Source of the DNA: Puteibacter caeruleilacunae
GTDB taxonomy: Bacteria; Bacteroidota; Bacteroidia; Bacteroidales; Prolixibacteraceae
Length of the DNA: 64,000 nt
Direction of reading: 5' to 3'
NCBI GenBank assembly: GCA_005217565.1
Contig: SJCO01000002.1
Span: 248,001-312,000 of the forward strand
Position numbers and translations under genes: made by a program
Notes under the pieces: model-generated
The model's input: only the letters and a program-made list of their open reading frames with translations
Databases searched by the model: none
Told to the model about the DNA's origin: nothing
Shown: piece after piece, positions 55,355 to 64,000 of the stretch
Numbering within the stretch: the stretch's first letter is position 1
How the letters are laid out: every line of letters starts with the position of its first letter

Positions 55355-56695
55355 CTATTTGAATTCCACAGGTTTGCGATTAATCCAGGTTCCTCTTGTA
55401 AAGTCTGGAAAGTACTGAGGAGCACTTCCTTGTGCGATTGAAGCCTCAGACAATGGAGTTACCGAACTCCAAGCGGCTGCATCATATACATCCATTACTG
55501 GCTCGCGCTGCTCTTTAACTGCATTGATAAACTCACGAGTTACGAAATAGTCAATTCCTCCGTGTCCTGATCCGTTGGCAATTTCACCATACTTCTTCCA
55601 TAGAGGGTGATCGTATTTGTCTTGCCAAGCTTTAAAATCATCCCATCCGTGTCCTTTAGTTTGACCTTCAACATGAATACGACGATGTCCGTAATCGAAA
55701 TCAGTTACACCATCAGTACCAGCAACGTGGAAGTTCAATGAATATGGACGAGGAAGGTTACAGTCATGAGTAACAATGATAGTCTCACCATTGGTAGTCT
55801 TGATTGTTGATGTGATAATATCACCTTGCTTCCATGGTAACTTAGCATTAGGATGATCTTTTCCTCCTTTTTCCTCAATATAATCTTTCAATCCAACTGC
55901 TTTTGAAGCAACTGAAGTTAAGTATAAGAAACGGTTACCACGGTTGATATCTAACATCGCAGCAATAGGACCTAATCCGTGAGTAGGATATACATCTGCA
56001 TTACGAGTTAAAGAGTGCTGTGTACGCCAGCGAGCCTCACCGTGAGATCCCTCACCAAACTTAAGATCTTTATTGAATTTCACATTTAACAAACTGTGAC
56101 GGTAACCACAACGAGCATGTACAACCTCTCCAAAGATTCCTTGCTTAACCATGTTCATTACAGCCATTACATCACGACGGTAGTTCACATTTTCTAGAAT
56201 CATACATGGCATACCTGTCTCTTCGTAGGCATTTACCAAGTCCCAACATTCTTCAATTGTATTTGCTGCTGATACTTCAACGGCTGCATATTTTCCAGAC
56301 TTCATTGTCGCTACTGCCATACGAGTATGCCACAACCAAGGAGTTGAAATAATAACACCATCAATATCATCACGCTTCAACATCTCTTTATAAGCATGTT
56401 CTCCATCAGAATAAACTGTCGCCTCAGGCTTACCACGCTCTTTCAATAATTTTTGAGTAGCCTCTACTGCTGCTGGATCGATATCACAGAAACAAGGAAT
56501 ATTAACACCTTCTGTTTGTGCAGCACGTGCAACGTGACCTCTACCACGTCCACCTACTCCAATAAATGCAATATTTACCTCTCCAGACTTTTTCTTAGTC
56601 TTTGCACCTGCTTTTGCAATATGAGGGGCAACAAAAATTCCTGCTCCTGCAGCTGTCGCTGTCTTCAAAAATGAGCGTCTGCTTGATTTAGTCAT
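55355..56695 (-). CDS. GH109-type Gfo/Idh/MocA glycosidase, Tat-exported
   Basis: A protein of 446 residues. A twin-arginine leader (SRRSFLKTATAAGAG) precedes the Rossmann fold (IGVGGRGRGHVARAA). Family blocks include CDIDPAAVEATQKLL, STPWLWHTRMAVATMKSG, MILENVNYRRDVMAVMNMV, YPTHGLGPIAAMLDINRGN, DCNLPRPYS and PDFTRGTW. GH109 enzymes remove terminal alpha-N-acetylgalactosamine by an NAD-dependent oxidation-elimination mechanism. The high-identity C-terminal blocks argue for GH109 rather than a plain dehydrogenase. Its own terminator follows. Confidence 0.85.
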   Translation of the reverse strand: MTKSSRRSFLKTATAAGAGIFVAPHIAKAGAKTKKKSGEVNIAFIGVGGRGRGHVARAAQTEGVNIPCFCDIDPAAVEATQKLLKERGKPEATVYSDGEHAYKEMLKRDDIDGVIISTPWLWHTRMAVATMKSGKYAAVEVSAANTIEECWDLVNAYEETGMPCMILENVNYRRDVMAVMNMVKQGIFGEVVHARCGYRHSLLNVKFNKDLKFGEGSHGEARWRTQHSLTRNADVYPTHGLGPIAAMLDINRGNRFLYLTSVASKAVGLKDYIEEKGGKDHPNAKLPWKQGDIITSTIKTTNGETIIVTHDCNLPRPYSLNFHVAGTDGVTDFDYGHRRIHVEGQTKGHGWDDFKAWQDKYDHPLWKKYGEIANGSGHGGIDYFVTREFINAVKEQREPVMDVYDAAAWSSVTPLSEASIAQGSAPQYFPDFTRGTWINRKPVEFK

Positions 56696-56976
56696 ATCTT
56701 ATAGTTTTTTTGTATTCGCTCTACAATTTTACAATAAATCAGTGGATTAACTGGGGGAATAAATGGGGGAACAAGCAAAAAAAATTGAAAAAAAGAGGAA
56801 AATGGAGAACTGAGAACAGCTTTTAGCCGCTCTAGTTTACCTGCCAACGTGCAGAACTGGTGAAAGCGTATTGTTGATTAAAGGCTCCATGCCTCCTGGT
56901 TTACCTGTCAGTCTCTGACCATGCCATCGGTATAGTGTTCGAAGGTCTAACGCCCCTGATAAGAGAACCAGACCTA

Positions 56977-57069
56977 TCAGTCTCCAGGCAAAGCCCTTCT
57001 CTTGTCTCCCGTCGCCAGGCAAATCAGTTTTCCCTTTTCCGGTTTCCAAGCGAAGCCGTTTTCCGTTCT
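56977..57069. repeat. Three degenerate 31-bp tandem repeats
   Basis: Units at 56977, 57008 and 57039, each 31 bp, share the core CTCCAGGCAAAGCC in altered forms (GTCGCCAGGCAAATCA, TTTCCAAGCGAAGCC). Units 1 and 3 agree at 21 of 31 positions. They lie in a GC-rich island between the GH109-type gene and the LamG-SARP gene. Not a CRISPR array, as no spacers separate the units. Confidence 0.55.
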
Positions 57070-57078
57070 CTGTATCTT

Positions 57079-59478
57079 TTACAAGCTATTATAGCTTACA
57101 GGGAAAGGTTCATCATATAGATTTTCGTAGCGCTTTGCAAACTCATCATAGGCCTGACGAGCCTGTCCATGATTTCCCATTTCCATTAAATTATGAACCA
57201 ATATAGCCAGGGCCTCTTCATTTAGATTATCAAAAAGTAACATTGCTTTAGCACATTCAACACGATAAATTGCCGGACATTTCTCTAATGCACACACTCT
57301 CGGTAATAACTCAGTGACTTCGTGTGACATTTTACTTTTAAAGGCATCTAACCATTCCGATTCAATATTCTTCAGAATATTACCTTTTCCGATAATATTC
57401 AAGAAATGACTAAGCGACCCTAAATCCAGGTGACCTGACTTCACTTCTGCTTTCAACTTATCACAAAACTCCACAAAAGCGATTAAATCAACCTGGGTTT
57501 CCTCTGTTGATTCAAAGAACCAACGTTTATCGCGATATATAATCTGAACACCTGGTAATTGTTCTATTAAATTTCTCAATCGCCTAATATTGGTTCCCCG
57601 GTTTTCTTTCGCTTGTATTTTTGTAAAACCTGGCCAGAATACTTCACTCAACTCTTTACTGGTTATTCCGTTTTCACTGAATACTGTACGCAACATAAAA
57701 AAGGCTAACAGTTCTCTAAGCAAAGGAGAATAGGATTTAGTGACATTACCTTCCTCTGCATTAACAACATTAAATGAACCAAATATATCTATGCGATATG
57801 GTACCACAGGTTCTTTATCAACAGCAATAAGTTCGGTGATTTCAGGTTTTGCCTCTTCGACAGGATGTTCACTCCTTTTTTCTAATGTCTTTCTTAATCT
57901 GTCGCGTAACAATAAAAAGACTAGTCCCAGTATACCCAATACGCTCAATAACCACCACTGTAGATTACTCCTTTTAGGAGATACCTGCTCCTCGTAAAGC
58001 TCGGCAAATTCTTTTTCTGAGATTCCACGATCCCAGATCATCAGCTCATCAATGCATCCAAAGAACTGTTCTCCCCAAATGTTATTTCCAATGATAACCG
58101 ACTGTTTTGAAGGCTCTAATCGAGAAACCTTCATTCCTCCAATCATCTGGCCATTTAAGAAAAAGTCGATGGTAGCATTGGGATTAACCACAAAGCCAAT
58201 GTGTGTCCATTCACCTGCTTTCAGGTCTGGTTCAACGATATGGTCCTTAATTTTTGCAGTCGTGAAATCAAGTCTTCCCTCCATTAGTTTGAATGAGAAG
58301 GCTGCTCCAATCCCAATTATTCCCATAAACCGTTCAACTTTTTCCGGTTTTACCCAAGCGGAAAAACTAATAGGAGTATTAAAATTAAGCACATTCTCTT
58401 TTCCATAGTCCAGGTAAGAATTGGCATCCTTAAAGCGCACTACCATACCGCGCTTATCATCACTACACCATTCCACCCCTCCAGATACAAGGATATTTGT
58501 CTCTGGCTCTTTTTCATTTACTGCTCTATTATCAAAAAGCATGTGATACATCAATCTGTCTTCAATCTGTGTATCATAAGCTTCAAACGGCCTTACAATA
58601 TCATCCATGCCAGTATGGTGAATGATTTCACCAGGAGTTATCTTAAAACCATTCTTATAAGGTGATAATATTCGGGAATAGTCTAATATCGGAAACGAAA
58701 AACTTCCAGTAGTTACCGTTCCTGGTAACTGTTTCCAGAAAATTTCATTAAGCACCTTGCCTTTATAACGCAACTCTCCTCTAAACCGACGCAGTTTATT
58801 CAGCCATGAAGCTACTTCCTGCCCTTTTGTATATTGATCAGAGGGAACAACAATGAAGTTAGGTACCCTTCCTGTTTCTTCCCATTTATTCACACAAGCC
58901 ATACTCAGTGTATCCAACTCCTCTGAGTTTGGTTCAAAAATGAGCATTCTGTTAATTGGATCATTGAGAAAGCGCCCATGATAAGGAAGAACTGCATTAG
59001 CAGTATCCTTCGATAATCGGGTTATCCGATCGTTTAGCAAACAAACAATCTTTTTTCCTTTGTTACTCAGTGAATCTGTCTGTTGAAAAGTCAATGTATC
59101 AGCGAAGAGCACCTGATTTGCAAAGACCTTATTCAATAAAGTCTTCAGTTTCGCTTTCTCATACTCCCCCTCTAAAATCAAGAATAATTCAGATAAGCGT
59201 CTTTGCTCTAGCTTGTTATTTAATTGCTCTAAACAACTTTTCAATCCGCGTTGTCCTGATGTTGTAGCTAAATGGAAATCATCATCCTTTTGCTGGATAT
59301 TGAACAAAAAGCTACCACACTCTAAACCCCTCCCCTCCAATCGGTTACACGAAGCATCAAGAGTTACAAAAACCTTTTCATCAAATCGCAACGGTACCTG
59401 TTTGACTCCATACACCGGAACCAAATGAATAACTACTATTACAAGACTTATGATTAATCGATAGAACAATGCCATCAT
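57079..59478 (-). CDS. Transmembrane LamG-SARP one-component regulator
   Basis: A protein of 799 residues with a Sec-like signal (1-24). The extracytoplasmic part contains a LamG/concanavalin domain (about 330-500; FSAWVKPEKVERFM, WTHIGFVVNPNATIDFFLNGQ). A single transmembrane helix follows (about 507-524; WWLLSVLGILGLVFLLL). The cytoplasmic part is an OmpR/SARP-like winged helix (about 561-660; LLRELLAFFMLRTVF, RGTNIRRLRNLIEQL) and a BTAD-type helical region (about 665-795; AMLLFDNLNEEALAILVHNL). This is the layout of a ToxR/CadC-like sensor that binds DNA from the membrane, here with a carbohydrate-binding-like sensor. Neighbouring glycosidase genes are candidate targets. Confidence 0.78.
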   Translation of the reverse strand: MMALFYRLIISLVIVVIHLVPVYGVKQVPLRFDEKVFVTLDASCNRLEGRGLECGSFLFNIQQKDDDFHLATTSGQRGLKSCLEQLNNKLEQRRLSELFLILEGEYEKAKLKTLLNKVFANQVLFADTLTFQQTDSLSNKGKKIVCLLNDRITRLSKDTANAVLPYHGRFLNDPINRMLIFEPNSEELDTLSMACVNKWEETGRVPNFIVVPSDQYTKGQEVASWLNKLRRFRGELRYKGKVLNEIFWKQLPGTVTTGSFSFPILDYSRILSPYKNGFKITPGEIIHHTGMDDIVRPFEAYDTQIEDRLMYHMLFDNRAVNEKEPETNILVSGGVEWCSDDKRGMVVRFKDANSYLDYGKENVLNFNTPISFSAWVKPEKVERFMGIIGIGAAFSFKLMEGRLDFTTAKIKDHIVEPDLKAGEWTHIGFVVNPNATIDFFLNGQMIGGMKVSRLEPSKQSVIIGNNIWGEQFFGCIDELMIWDRGISEKEFAELYEEQVSPKRSNLQWWLLSVLGILGLVFLLLRDRLRKTLEKRSEHPVEEAKPEITELIAVDKEPVVPYRIDIFGSFNVVNAEEGNVTKSYSPLLRELLAFFMLRTVFSENGITSKELSEVFWPGFTKIQAKENRGTNIRRLRNLIEQLPGVQIIYRDKRWFFESTEETQVDLIAFVEFCDKLKAEVKSGHLDLGSLSHFLNIIGKGNILKNIESEWLDAFKSKMSHEVTELLPRVCALEKCPAIYRVECAKAMLLFDNLNEEALAILVHNLMEMGNHGQARQAYDEFAKRYENLYDEPFPVSYNSL

Positions 59479-59555
59479 CTAAACTTACATATTCTAAACC
59501 GTAAAGATAAAATAAAAGATTTTGATAAATGGTAGTAGCATGTTGCTTTTCAAGC

Positions 59556-59583
59556 AAAAAAAGCAACCCATACGGATTGCTTT
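59556..59583 (-). terminator. Intrinsic terminator of the M81 gene
   Basis: AAAGCAA/TTGCTTT stem followed by seven T on the minus strand, about 45 bp past the M81 stop. Confidence 0.7.
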
Positions 59584-59628
59584 CATTATCGTTTATTTTA
59601 CAATTACATTCTAATGAATAAGATAGAA

Positions 59629-61221
59629 CTACTTAGCCTTATCTGACAATGGAACTAATTTTGCTTTTAGATCCGGATCTTTCATGTCCTTATCAAAAGG
59701 GAACATCGGACGAATAATACGCTTATGACCTAGTCGCTCAAGATCCTGATCTACTCCACCAGGAGTAAGTGCCATAAGCCAATCTGCTCTCATATTATAC
59801 AGTTCTGGCACTAGATAACCAATCTTAACAACTACGATATCACTCTTACGAGGATTCAATCCCAATACTGTGAAATCTTTTTCTTTATGATAGGCTTTAC
59901 GTTTTTCCGTAACAATTACCTTAACGCTACCAACCTTAACAACAACAATAGTACCAGCATCCGAATCTCCATCTTTAATGGCCTCAACAGTACCTTTCAA
60001 TCTGACCGGAGGACAATAGCGACTGTCAACATTGGCGCCTGCTCGAGCATCAACTTTTCCGCCAACTCCTGCCTCAACAGCAGCTTTCACAAATTTAGGT
60101 CCAGGTATCGACGCATAGATCAATGATGGTCCATTTTCCGATTTAAACTCAGGTCTTTTTAGAATCTCATTCAAAGTCCAGGTTACATCTCCAGCGCCAC
60201 CAGCAGTAGGATTATCTCCCATATCACTAATGATGAATGGGTGTTTCTTACTTGCGATTGCCTTATTCAAGCACTCTTCCAATGGCGCAACAGGAGCAAC
60301 AAATTCAAATTGCTCTCTAACATCCCAGAAGCTTTTGGCTAGTATTTCAGCAGCATTTGTTACTTCTTTTTTATCATCTCCGTAGGCCATCACATATCCC
60401 CTGTTACGAGGTTCATCGGCCCATGCATAACCAATCCAGATTGCGGCATCAATCACTCCTTTACTTTTTGTTAAAGGATCAACTTTTGCATACAGGCTTT
60501 TACCTGGCTCAATACGAGTACTGGTCTTTTCTCCAGGTAATAAGATTGGTACAGGAATCCATGCTTTGTACTTTGGTTTTCCTTTACCTGTCTCCAAGCG
60601 CTCCAACAAATTGTCTACCGCTCTTTTCTTCGACTCCATAGCATCCTCATGAGGAGCCAATCGATAACAAGTAATCAAATCGGTGTTTTCAGCTAATCGC
60701 CATGATACATTTCCATGCAAATCCATGCAAGTAGAGATGATCGGTTTTTTCCCAACAACCTCACGGATACGAATAATAAAGTCTCCTTCAGGATCATCCA
60801 TCCCTTGCACACTCATTGCTCCATGAATATCAAAGTAGATCCCATCATATGGTCCATTCTTGCGCAATAACTCAAGAGTCTCGTTCACGAGTGTTTCATA
60901 GGCTTCTCTACGAACAATTCCTCCAGGAATAGCATGTCCTCTCAATAGAGGCACCCAGTCTGCTCGTTTACGATTTACTGAATCCTTATTAAAAAACGGA
61001 TAATAACTAAATACTTCTTCTCCTCTACGCGTACGAAATGCTTCAATTTCAGATACTGCAGGAGAGAAAGTACTTGATTCAATAGCCAATCCCGCTATGG
61101 CTATTCGTGGTAGTTTTTTCTTCGACTTCTGTCCTTCTGAAAATTCAGCACCACGACTATTACATACTCCAGCGAACATTAAAAACTGGAATAAAATTAA
61201 ATAAGGTAATAATGTTCTCAT
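59629..61221 (-). CDS. M81 family metallopeptidase (MlrC-like)
   Basis: A protein of 530 residues with a Sec signal (1-25). The N-terminal M81 domain begins GLAIESSTFSPAVSEIEAF and contains candidate zinc ligands in YFDIHGAMSVQG, CMDLHGNVSWRL and RLAPHEDAMESKKRA. MlrC-like enzymes cleave linearised cyclic peptides; in Bacteroidota the natural substrate is unknown. It lies between the SARP regulator and a CoA-binding protein. Export makes a periplasmic role likely. Confidence 0.82.
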   Translation of the reverse strand: MRTLLPYLILFQFLMFAGVCNSRGAEFSEGQKSKKKLPRIAIAGLAIESSTFSPAVSEIEAFRTRRGEEVFSYYPFFNKDSVNRKRADWVPLLRGHAIPGGIVRREAYETLVNETLELLRKNGPYDGIYFDIHGAMSVQGMDDPEGDFIIRIREVVGKKPIISTCMDLHGNVSWRLAENTDLITCYRLAPHEDAMESKKRAVDNLLERLETGKGKPKYKAWIPVPILLPGEKTSTRIEPGKSLYAKVDPLTKSKGVIDAAIWIGYAWADEPRNRGYVMAYGDDKKEVTNAAEILAKSFWDVREQFEFVAPVAPLEECLNKAIASKKHPFIISDMGDNPTAGGAGDVTWTLNEILKRPEFKSENGPSLIYASIPGPKFVKAAVEAGVGGKVDARAGANVDSRYCPPVRLKGTVEAIKDGDSDAGTIVVVKVGSVKVIVTEKRKAYHKEKDFTVLGLNPRKSDIVVVKIGYLVPELYNMRADWLMALTPGGVDQDLERLGHKRIIRPMFPFDKDMKDPDLKAKLVPLSDKAK

Positions 61222-61300
61222 AGGTGATTTTTTTGTGTGTTTAATATTTGTAATGGTTTTTTACAGGTGCTAAGGTAAGGAATTACTTGTAATTTTTAAA

Positions 61301-61663
61301 TCAGTATACCTCTGTAGCCAGTAAAACTAATGTACATGCTTCTTCCGCTGAAATTCCATGTAGTTCCAAATGTTTCGCGAACTCAGGATTTTCTGTTCCT
61401 GGATTAAATATCACTCTACGGGGTTTTAATCCGGTAATATAATCATAGTACCCTTTCTGATTTTTCGCAGAAACATACATGGTAACTGTATCTACATCTG
61501 GAAAAGCCATTTGTTCGTTGATAATCTCATGATTGAATAAAACACCTGGTCGATTGCCAATCATATAGATCTCATGATGATGCTGTAATAGTTTCTCTGC
61601 TGCTTTGTACGAATAACGCTCACTGTTGGAGCTTGCTCCAATAATTAAAGTTTTATTTCCCAT
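61301..61663 (-). CDS. Small CoA-binding protein (CoA_binding_2)
   Basis: A protein of 120 residues, a single Rossmann-like CoA-binding domain (TLIIGASSNSERYSYKAAEKLL, MIGNRPGVL, DTVTMYVSAKNQ, RRVIFNPGTENPEF). It is common in bacteria, cytosolic, and of unconfirmed role in CoA or acyl-CoA metabolism. It lies 79 bp upstream of the M81 gene on the same strand. Confidence 0.85.
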   Translation of the reverse strand: MGNKTLIIGASSNSERYSYKAAEKLLQHHHEIYMIGNRPGVLFNHEIINEQMAFPDVDTVTMYVSAKNQKGYYDYITGLKPRRVIFNPGTENPEFAKHLELHGISAEEACTLVLLATEVY

Positions 61664-61750
61664 GTTATTGGTTATCTAATTGTTTCATTTTTTGAATAAC
61701 ACGGAAATATAAGAAATATTGAGTATTATTTGTTCAACAAATGCATGAAA

Positions 61751-61780
61751 AAAGGGTGTCTCCCTAAAGAAACACCCTTT
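61751..61780 (-). terminator. Intrinsic terminator of the GH2 gene
   Basis: Perfect 9 bp stem AAAGGGTGT/ACACCCTTT and a six-T run on the minus strand, 70 bp past the GH2 stop. Confidence 0.8.
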
Positions 61781-61849
61781 ACATGAAACCGAAATTAATC
61801 GGGTCAATGCGCTGTAATTATTTCAAGCCATCAGGCTTAGACTGGTCTT

Positions 61850-64000
61850 TTATTTCTCTGATCCTTCAAACTCTTCCTGCTGTTTCTCAACCTCTTTAAG
61901 CTTGTATTTATTCAGCTCCTTACGCAACTTTAACAATTCATCCTGTAACTCACCAGCATTCATATTCTGATTGACAGTTCCTGCTACACCACCTTTAAAT
62001 GAACCAGCTGTTTCTGTATAAATCATCGGATGCGCTGCATCAATACTCCTGAATTTTAATGTTGTTGAAACCGGCATTAGCGCTCCTTCAAATTCCACGC
62101 GAGCTTTTACAATAATTTGTCCGGCTTTATTGGTTGCACGGATCATTGCAGGTGCTGTTCCCCACTCTACCTTGCGCGGATTAGCACCAATTCGTCCATC
62201 GTCTACTAAAACTCCTTCTCCTTCTACATCAAAATGTACTGAATAGTTATTTAGGCGTTTCACGTTTCCATCATCATCTGTTATAGAAGCAATAATTGTC
62301 ACAACATCCGAACCATCGGCAAGCAAATCAACATTCTCATTATCAAGTGTCAACTTCACCTTGGTGGCTTTCTTTGCAGGCATTTTCTTATATGTCGCAA
62401 CAACCTTTCCATCTATCAAGCCTTCTGCCACAAAACTAGCAGTATGTGCTTTTTTTGAGCGATGTAAACTTTTCACTTTTAAGAAGTTGAATACATCTTT
62501 AAACACCACTGGAGGATGAGGCATTCCCATCTGATCATGATTCACTTTCTGTACCAATGTATCTTTCTCATATACAATCAACCGCACCTCGTCACAGTTA
62601 GTAAACACTGTCACATCAGGCTCTGAGAATGGAGTCATTTCATGAGCGATATAAATCATTGGTCCACTATCTGCAACTGGAAGTTTGATCTTAGGATCAC
62701 GCTGACTGGCAAACAAGTAATAGGAGTATTTAGGCTGACGGAACATATCCATTACCCCTCCATAAAATGGATCTGGGTGGTAACCTCTCTGATGATCAAA
62801 CGAGTGCCATAATGCACCTCCAATATGTTGTTTTGGGGTACGATACAAACTTTCCCATGAAGTATACACATAGTCTGGATTTCCATAATGTTTTGCCTGT
62901 ACCAACTGAGCATGTTCTCCCCAGTTACGGGCAACGCGACTAGGTGAATTATGCGACGACCAATCATCTACACAGTCTCCCCATTCACGCGTAAACACAC
63001 TACGGTCTTCCTTTGCATATACAATCTTCAATTTCTCTGCATTCTCAGGTGTATTCTTAAAATATCCACGATAGAAATCGCTTCGAAACGGATGAGAATA
63101 TACTACATCAAAGTGTTCTGCTCCTCGTGCATGATTATCACATACAGTGTATGCTCCAGGAAATGGATATTCTTCATGAACAATTGAATGTACCTTACCG
63201 GCAAAATCATCAGGGTACCATGTTTCATTTAAGATAGGTTCCCACATCAATACACAAGCATGATTACGATCGCGTCGAACCATATTGCGAATATCACTGT
63301 AAACTCGTTGCTTAAATATTGGCTCCTTATTCCAGAATTGCCATCCCGGAGTTGCTACAATATAAAACAATCCTAGTTCATCACAGGCATCCATTAAGGC
63401 TGGATCCACAGGATAGTGTGCTGCCCGAATAATACGCATTCCAGCATCACGTAGCTTCTTCACATCTCTCCACTGTCCTACATTAGGAAGAGCGTTTCCG
63501 ACATAAGCACAATCCTGATGACGATTAGCTCCAATTAATTTATCATGATATGATTTCCCATTTAAGAAAAAGCCCTCTCTTCCACGGAATTCAATTGTGC
63601 GAATCCCTACTCGCTGACGAACACCATCAACAACATTTCCTTTTTTATCTTTTACTCTTGCCTCCAGGTTATATAGATATGGATCATCTGGGTCCCACAG
63701 GTGAGCATTCTTTACATTGAACGTTTTTGATACCTGTTGTGATTTTCCTGCTGCTAATGATAACTTTGAAAGTTGCTTTAACACAACATTTCCGTCTGTA
63801 TCTTTTAGAAATAGTTCTAATACCACACTTTTCTTTTTTGCTCCGCCATTAATTACATCAGCCTGAACAACTACAGAAGCATCATCACCAGTCAATGACT
63901 CAGTATGAATAAACAGTCCACCTCCTGCTACTTTATTTGCATAATTAGCATTTGAGATATGCACGTCATTGGTAGCAATCAGCCATGAGTCACGATAAAT
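61850..64000 (-). CDS. GH2 glycoside hydrolase (beta-galactosidase-like), 5' end missing
   Basis: 717 codons from the right edge to the stop. The frame is open at 64000 and reads IYRDSWLIATNDVHI, a classic GH2 jellyroll block, so the internal GTG at 63964 is not the start. The barrel has acid/base Glu in MWEPILNETWYP and nucleophile Glu in FTREWGD. Beta-sandwich domains follow (LTLDNENVDLLADGSDVVTI; invasin-like) and a charged coiled C-terminus (LLKLRKELNKYKLKEVEKQ). It removes beta-linked galactose or glucuronic acid; the N-terminus would help decide. Its own terminator follows. Confidence 0.88.
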   Translation of the reverse strand: MYRDSWLIATNDVHISNANYANKVAGGGLFIHTESLTGDDASVVVQADVINGGAKKKSVVLELFLKDTDGNVVLKQLSKLSLAAGKSQQVSKTFNVKNAHLWDPDDPYLYNLEARVKDKKGNVVDGVRQRVGIRTIEFRGREGFFLNGKSYHDKLIGANRHQDCAYVGNALPNVGQWRDVKKLRDAGMRIIRAAHYPVDPALMDACDELGLFYIVATPGWQFWNKEPIFKQRVYSDIRNMVRRDRNHACVLMWEPILNETWYPDDFAGKVHSIVHEEYPFPGAYTVCDNHARGAEHFDVVYSHPFRSDFYRGYFKNTPENAEKLKIVYAKEDRSVFTREWGDCVDDWSSHNSPSRVARNWGEHAQLVQAKHYGNPDYVYTSWESLYRTPKQHIGGALWHSFDHQRGYHPDPFYGGVMDMFRQPKYSYYLFASQRDPKIKLPVADSGPMIYIAHEMTPFSEPDVTVFTNCDEVRLIVYEKDTLVQKVNHDQMGMPHPPVVFKDVFNFLKVKSLHRSKKAHTASFVAEGLIDGKVVATYKKMPAKKATKVKLTLDNENVDLLADGSDVVTIIASITDDDGNVKRLNNYSVHFDVEGEGVLVDDGRIGANPRKVEWGTAPAMIRATNKAGQIIVKARVEFEGALMPVSTTLKFRSIDAAHPMIYTETAGSFKGGVAGTVNQNMNAGELQDELLKLRKELNKYKLKEVEKQQEEFEGSEK

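Noticed and set aside
56837-57049. Minus-strand frame of 70 codons in the GC-rich island
   Set aside because: It runs through the 31-bp repeats; repeat-derived and not protein-like.
56977-57069. Possible CRISPR array
   Set aside because: Three 31-bp units are contiguous without spacers and too degenerate; no cas genes nearby.
63962-63964. GTG as the start of the GH2 gene
   Set aside because: The frame continues upstream to the window edge with a conserved GH2 motif, so the gene is cut by the window.

Overview
The window is a 64 kb stretch of an AT-rich genome from a member of the Bacteroidota. The evidence is two SusC/SusD outer-membrane pairs, two FecI-type sigma/FecR anti-sigma pairs with the Bacteroidota DUF4974-like FecR tail, many short lipoproteins, and promoters of the TTTG-N19-TAnnTTTG type. 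Secreted glycosidases, anaerobic ribonucleotide reductase and a membrane ferredoxin operon fit a facultatively or strictly anaerobic, glycan-degrading Bacteroidales/Marinilabiliales-like organism. The order-level guess is inference. No rRNA, tRNA, CRISPR array, phage or transposase gene was seen.

Layout. 1-3.7 kb: sialic acid uptake and catabolism (partial N-acetylneuraminate lyase, a Kelch mutarotase fused to a sodium symporter, a FadR-type GntR regulator) with three copies of a predicted operator. 3.8-8.1 kb: a four-gene operon of unknown role joining a cysteine-rich PhnD-type binding lipoprotein, a periplasmic polyferredoxin, a NapH-like membrane Fe-S protein and a DUF4369-propeller lipoprotein with paired cysteines. 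8.3-15.6 kb: a large sortilin-like BNR/LamG secreted protein, a slipin, a small GntR regulator, MutT, and small proteins of unknown function. 15.7-26.7 kb: polysaccharide utilisation locus A (sigma, FecR, SusC, SusD, a GH43-GH31 fusion, an SMP-30-like lipoprotein). 26.8-33.8 kb: locus B (SusD, SusC, FecR, divergent sigma) without an adjacent glycosidase. 33.8-37 kb: nrdG and nrdD behind a cobalamin riboswitch. 37-44 kb: a propeller lipoprotein with a stand-alone LytTR regulator, a DUF4838 protein, a lactonase and a DUF1080 lipoprotein. 44-51.3 kb: a complete fatty-acid beta-oxidation operon. 51.7-64 kb: a NIPSNAP-like secreted protein, GH95 fucosidase, GH109-type enzyme, a transmembrane LamG-SARP regulator, an M81 peptidase, a CoA-binding protein and a partial GH2 enzyme.

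How the genes fit. Sialic acid catabolism with GH95 (fucose), GH109 (GalNAc) and GH2 (often galactose) suggests use of glycoprotein or mucin-like glycans. The GH43-GH31 protein suggests a galactan-type plant or algal side-chain polymer for locus A. The best leads for something undescribed are the four-gene Fe-S/binding-protein operon, the LamG-TM-SARP one-component regulator, and a pair of structurally matched antisense RNAs predicted over the two susC start codons. The cobalamin riboswitch before nrdD, and LytTR-type direct repeats in the promoter shared by the LytTR gene and the DUF4838 gene, are further regulatory predictions.
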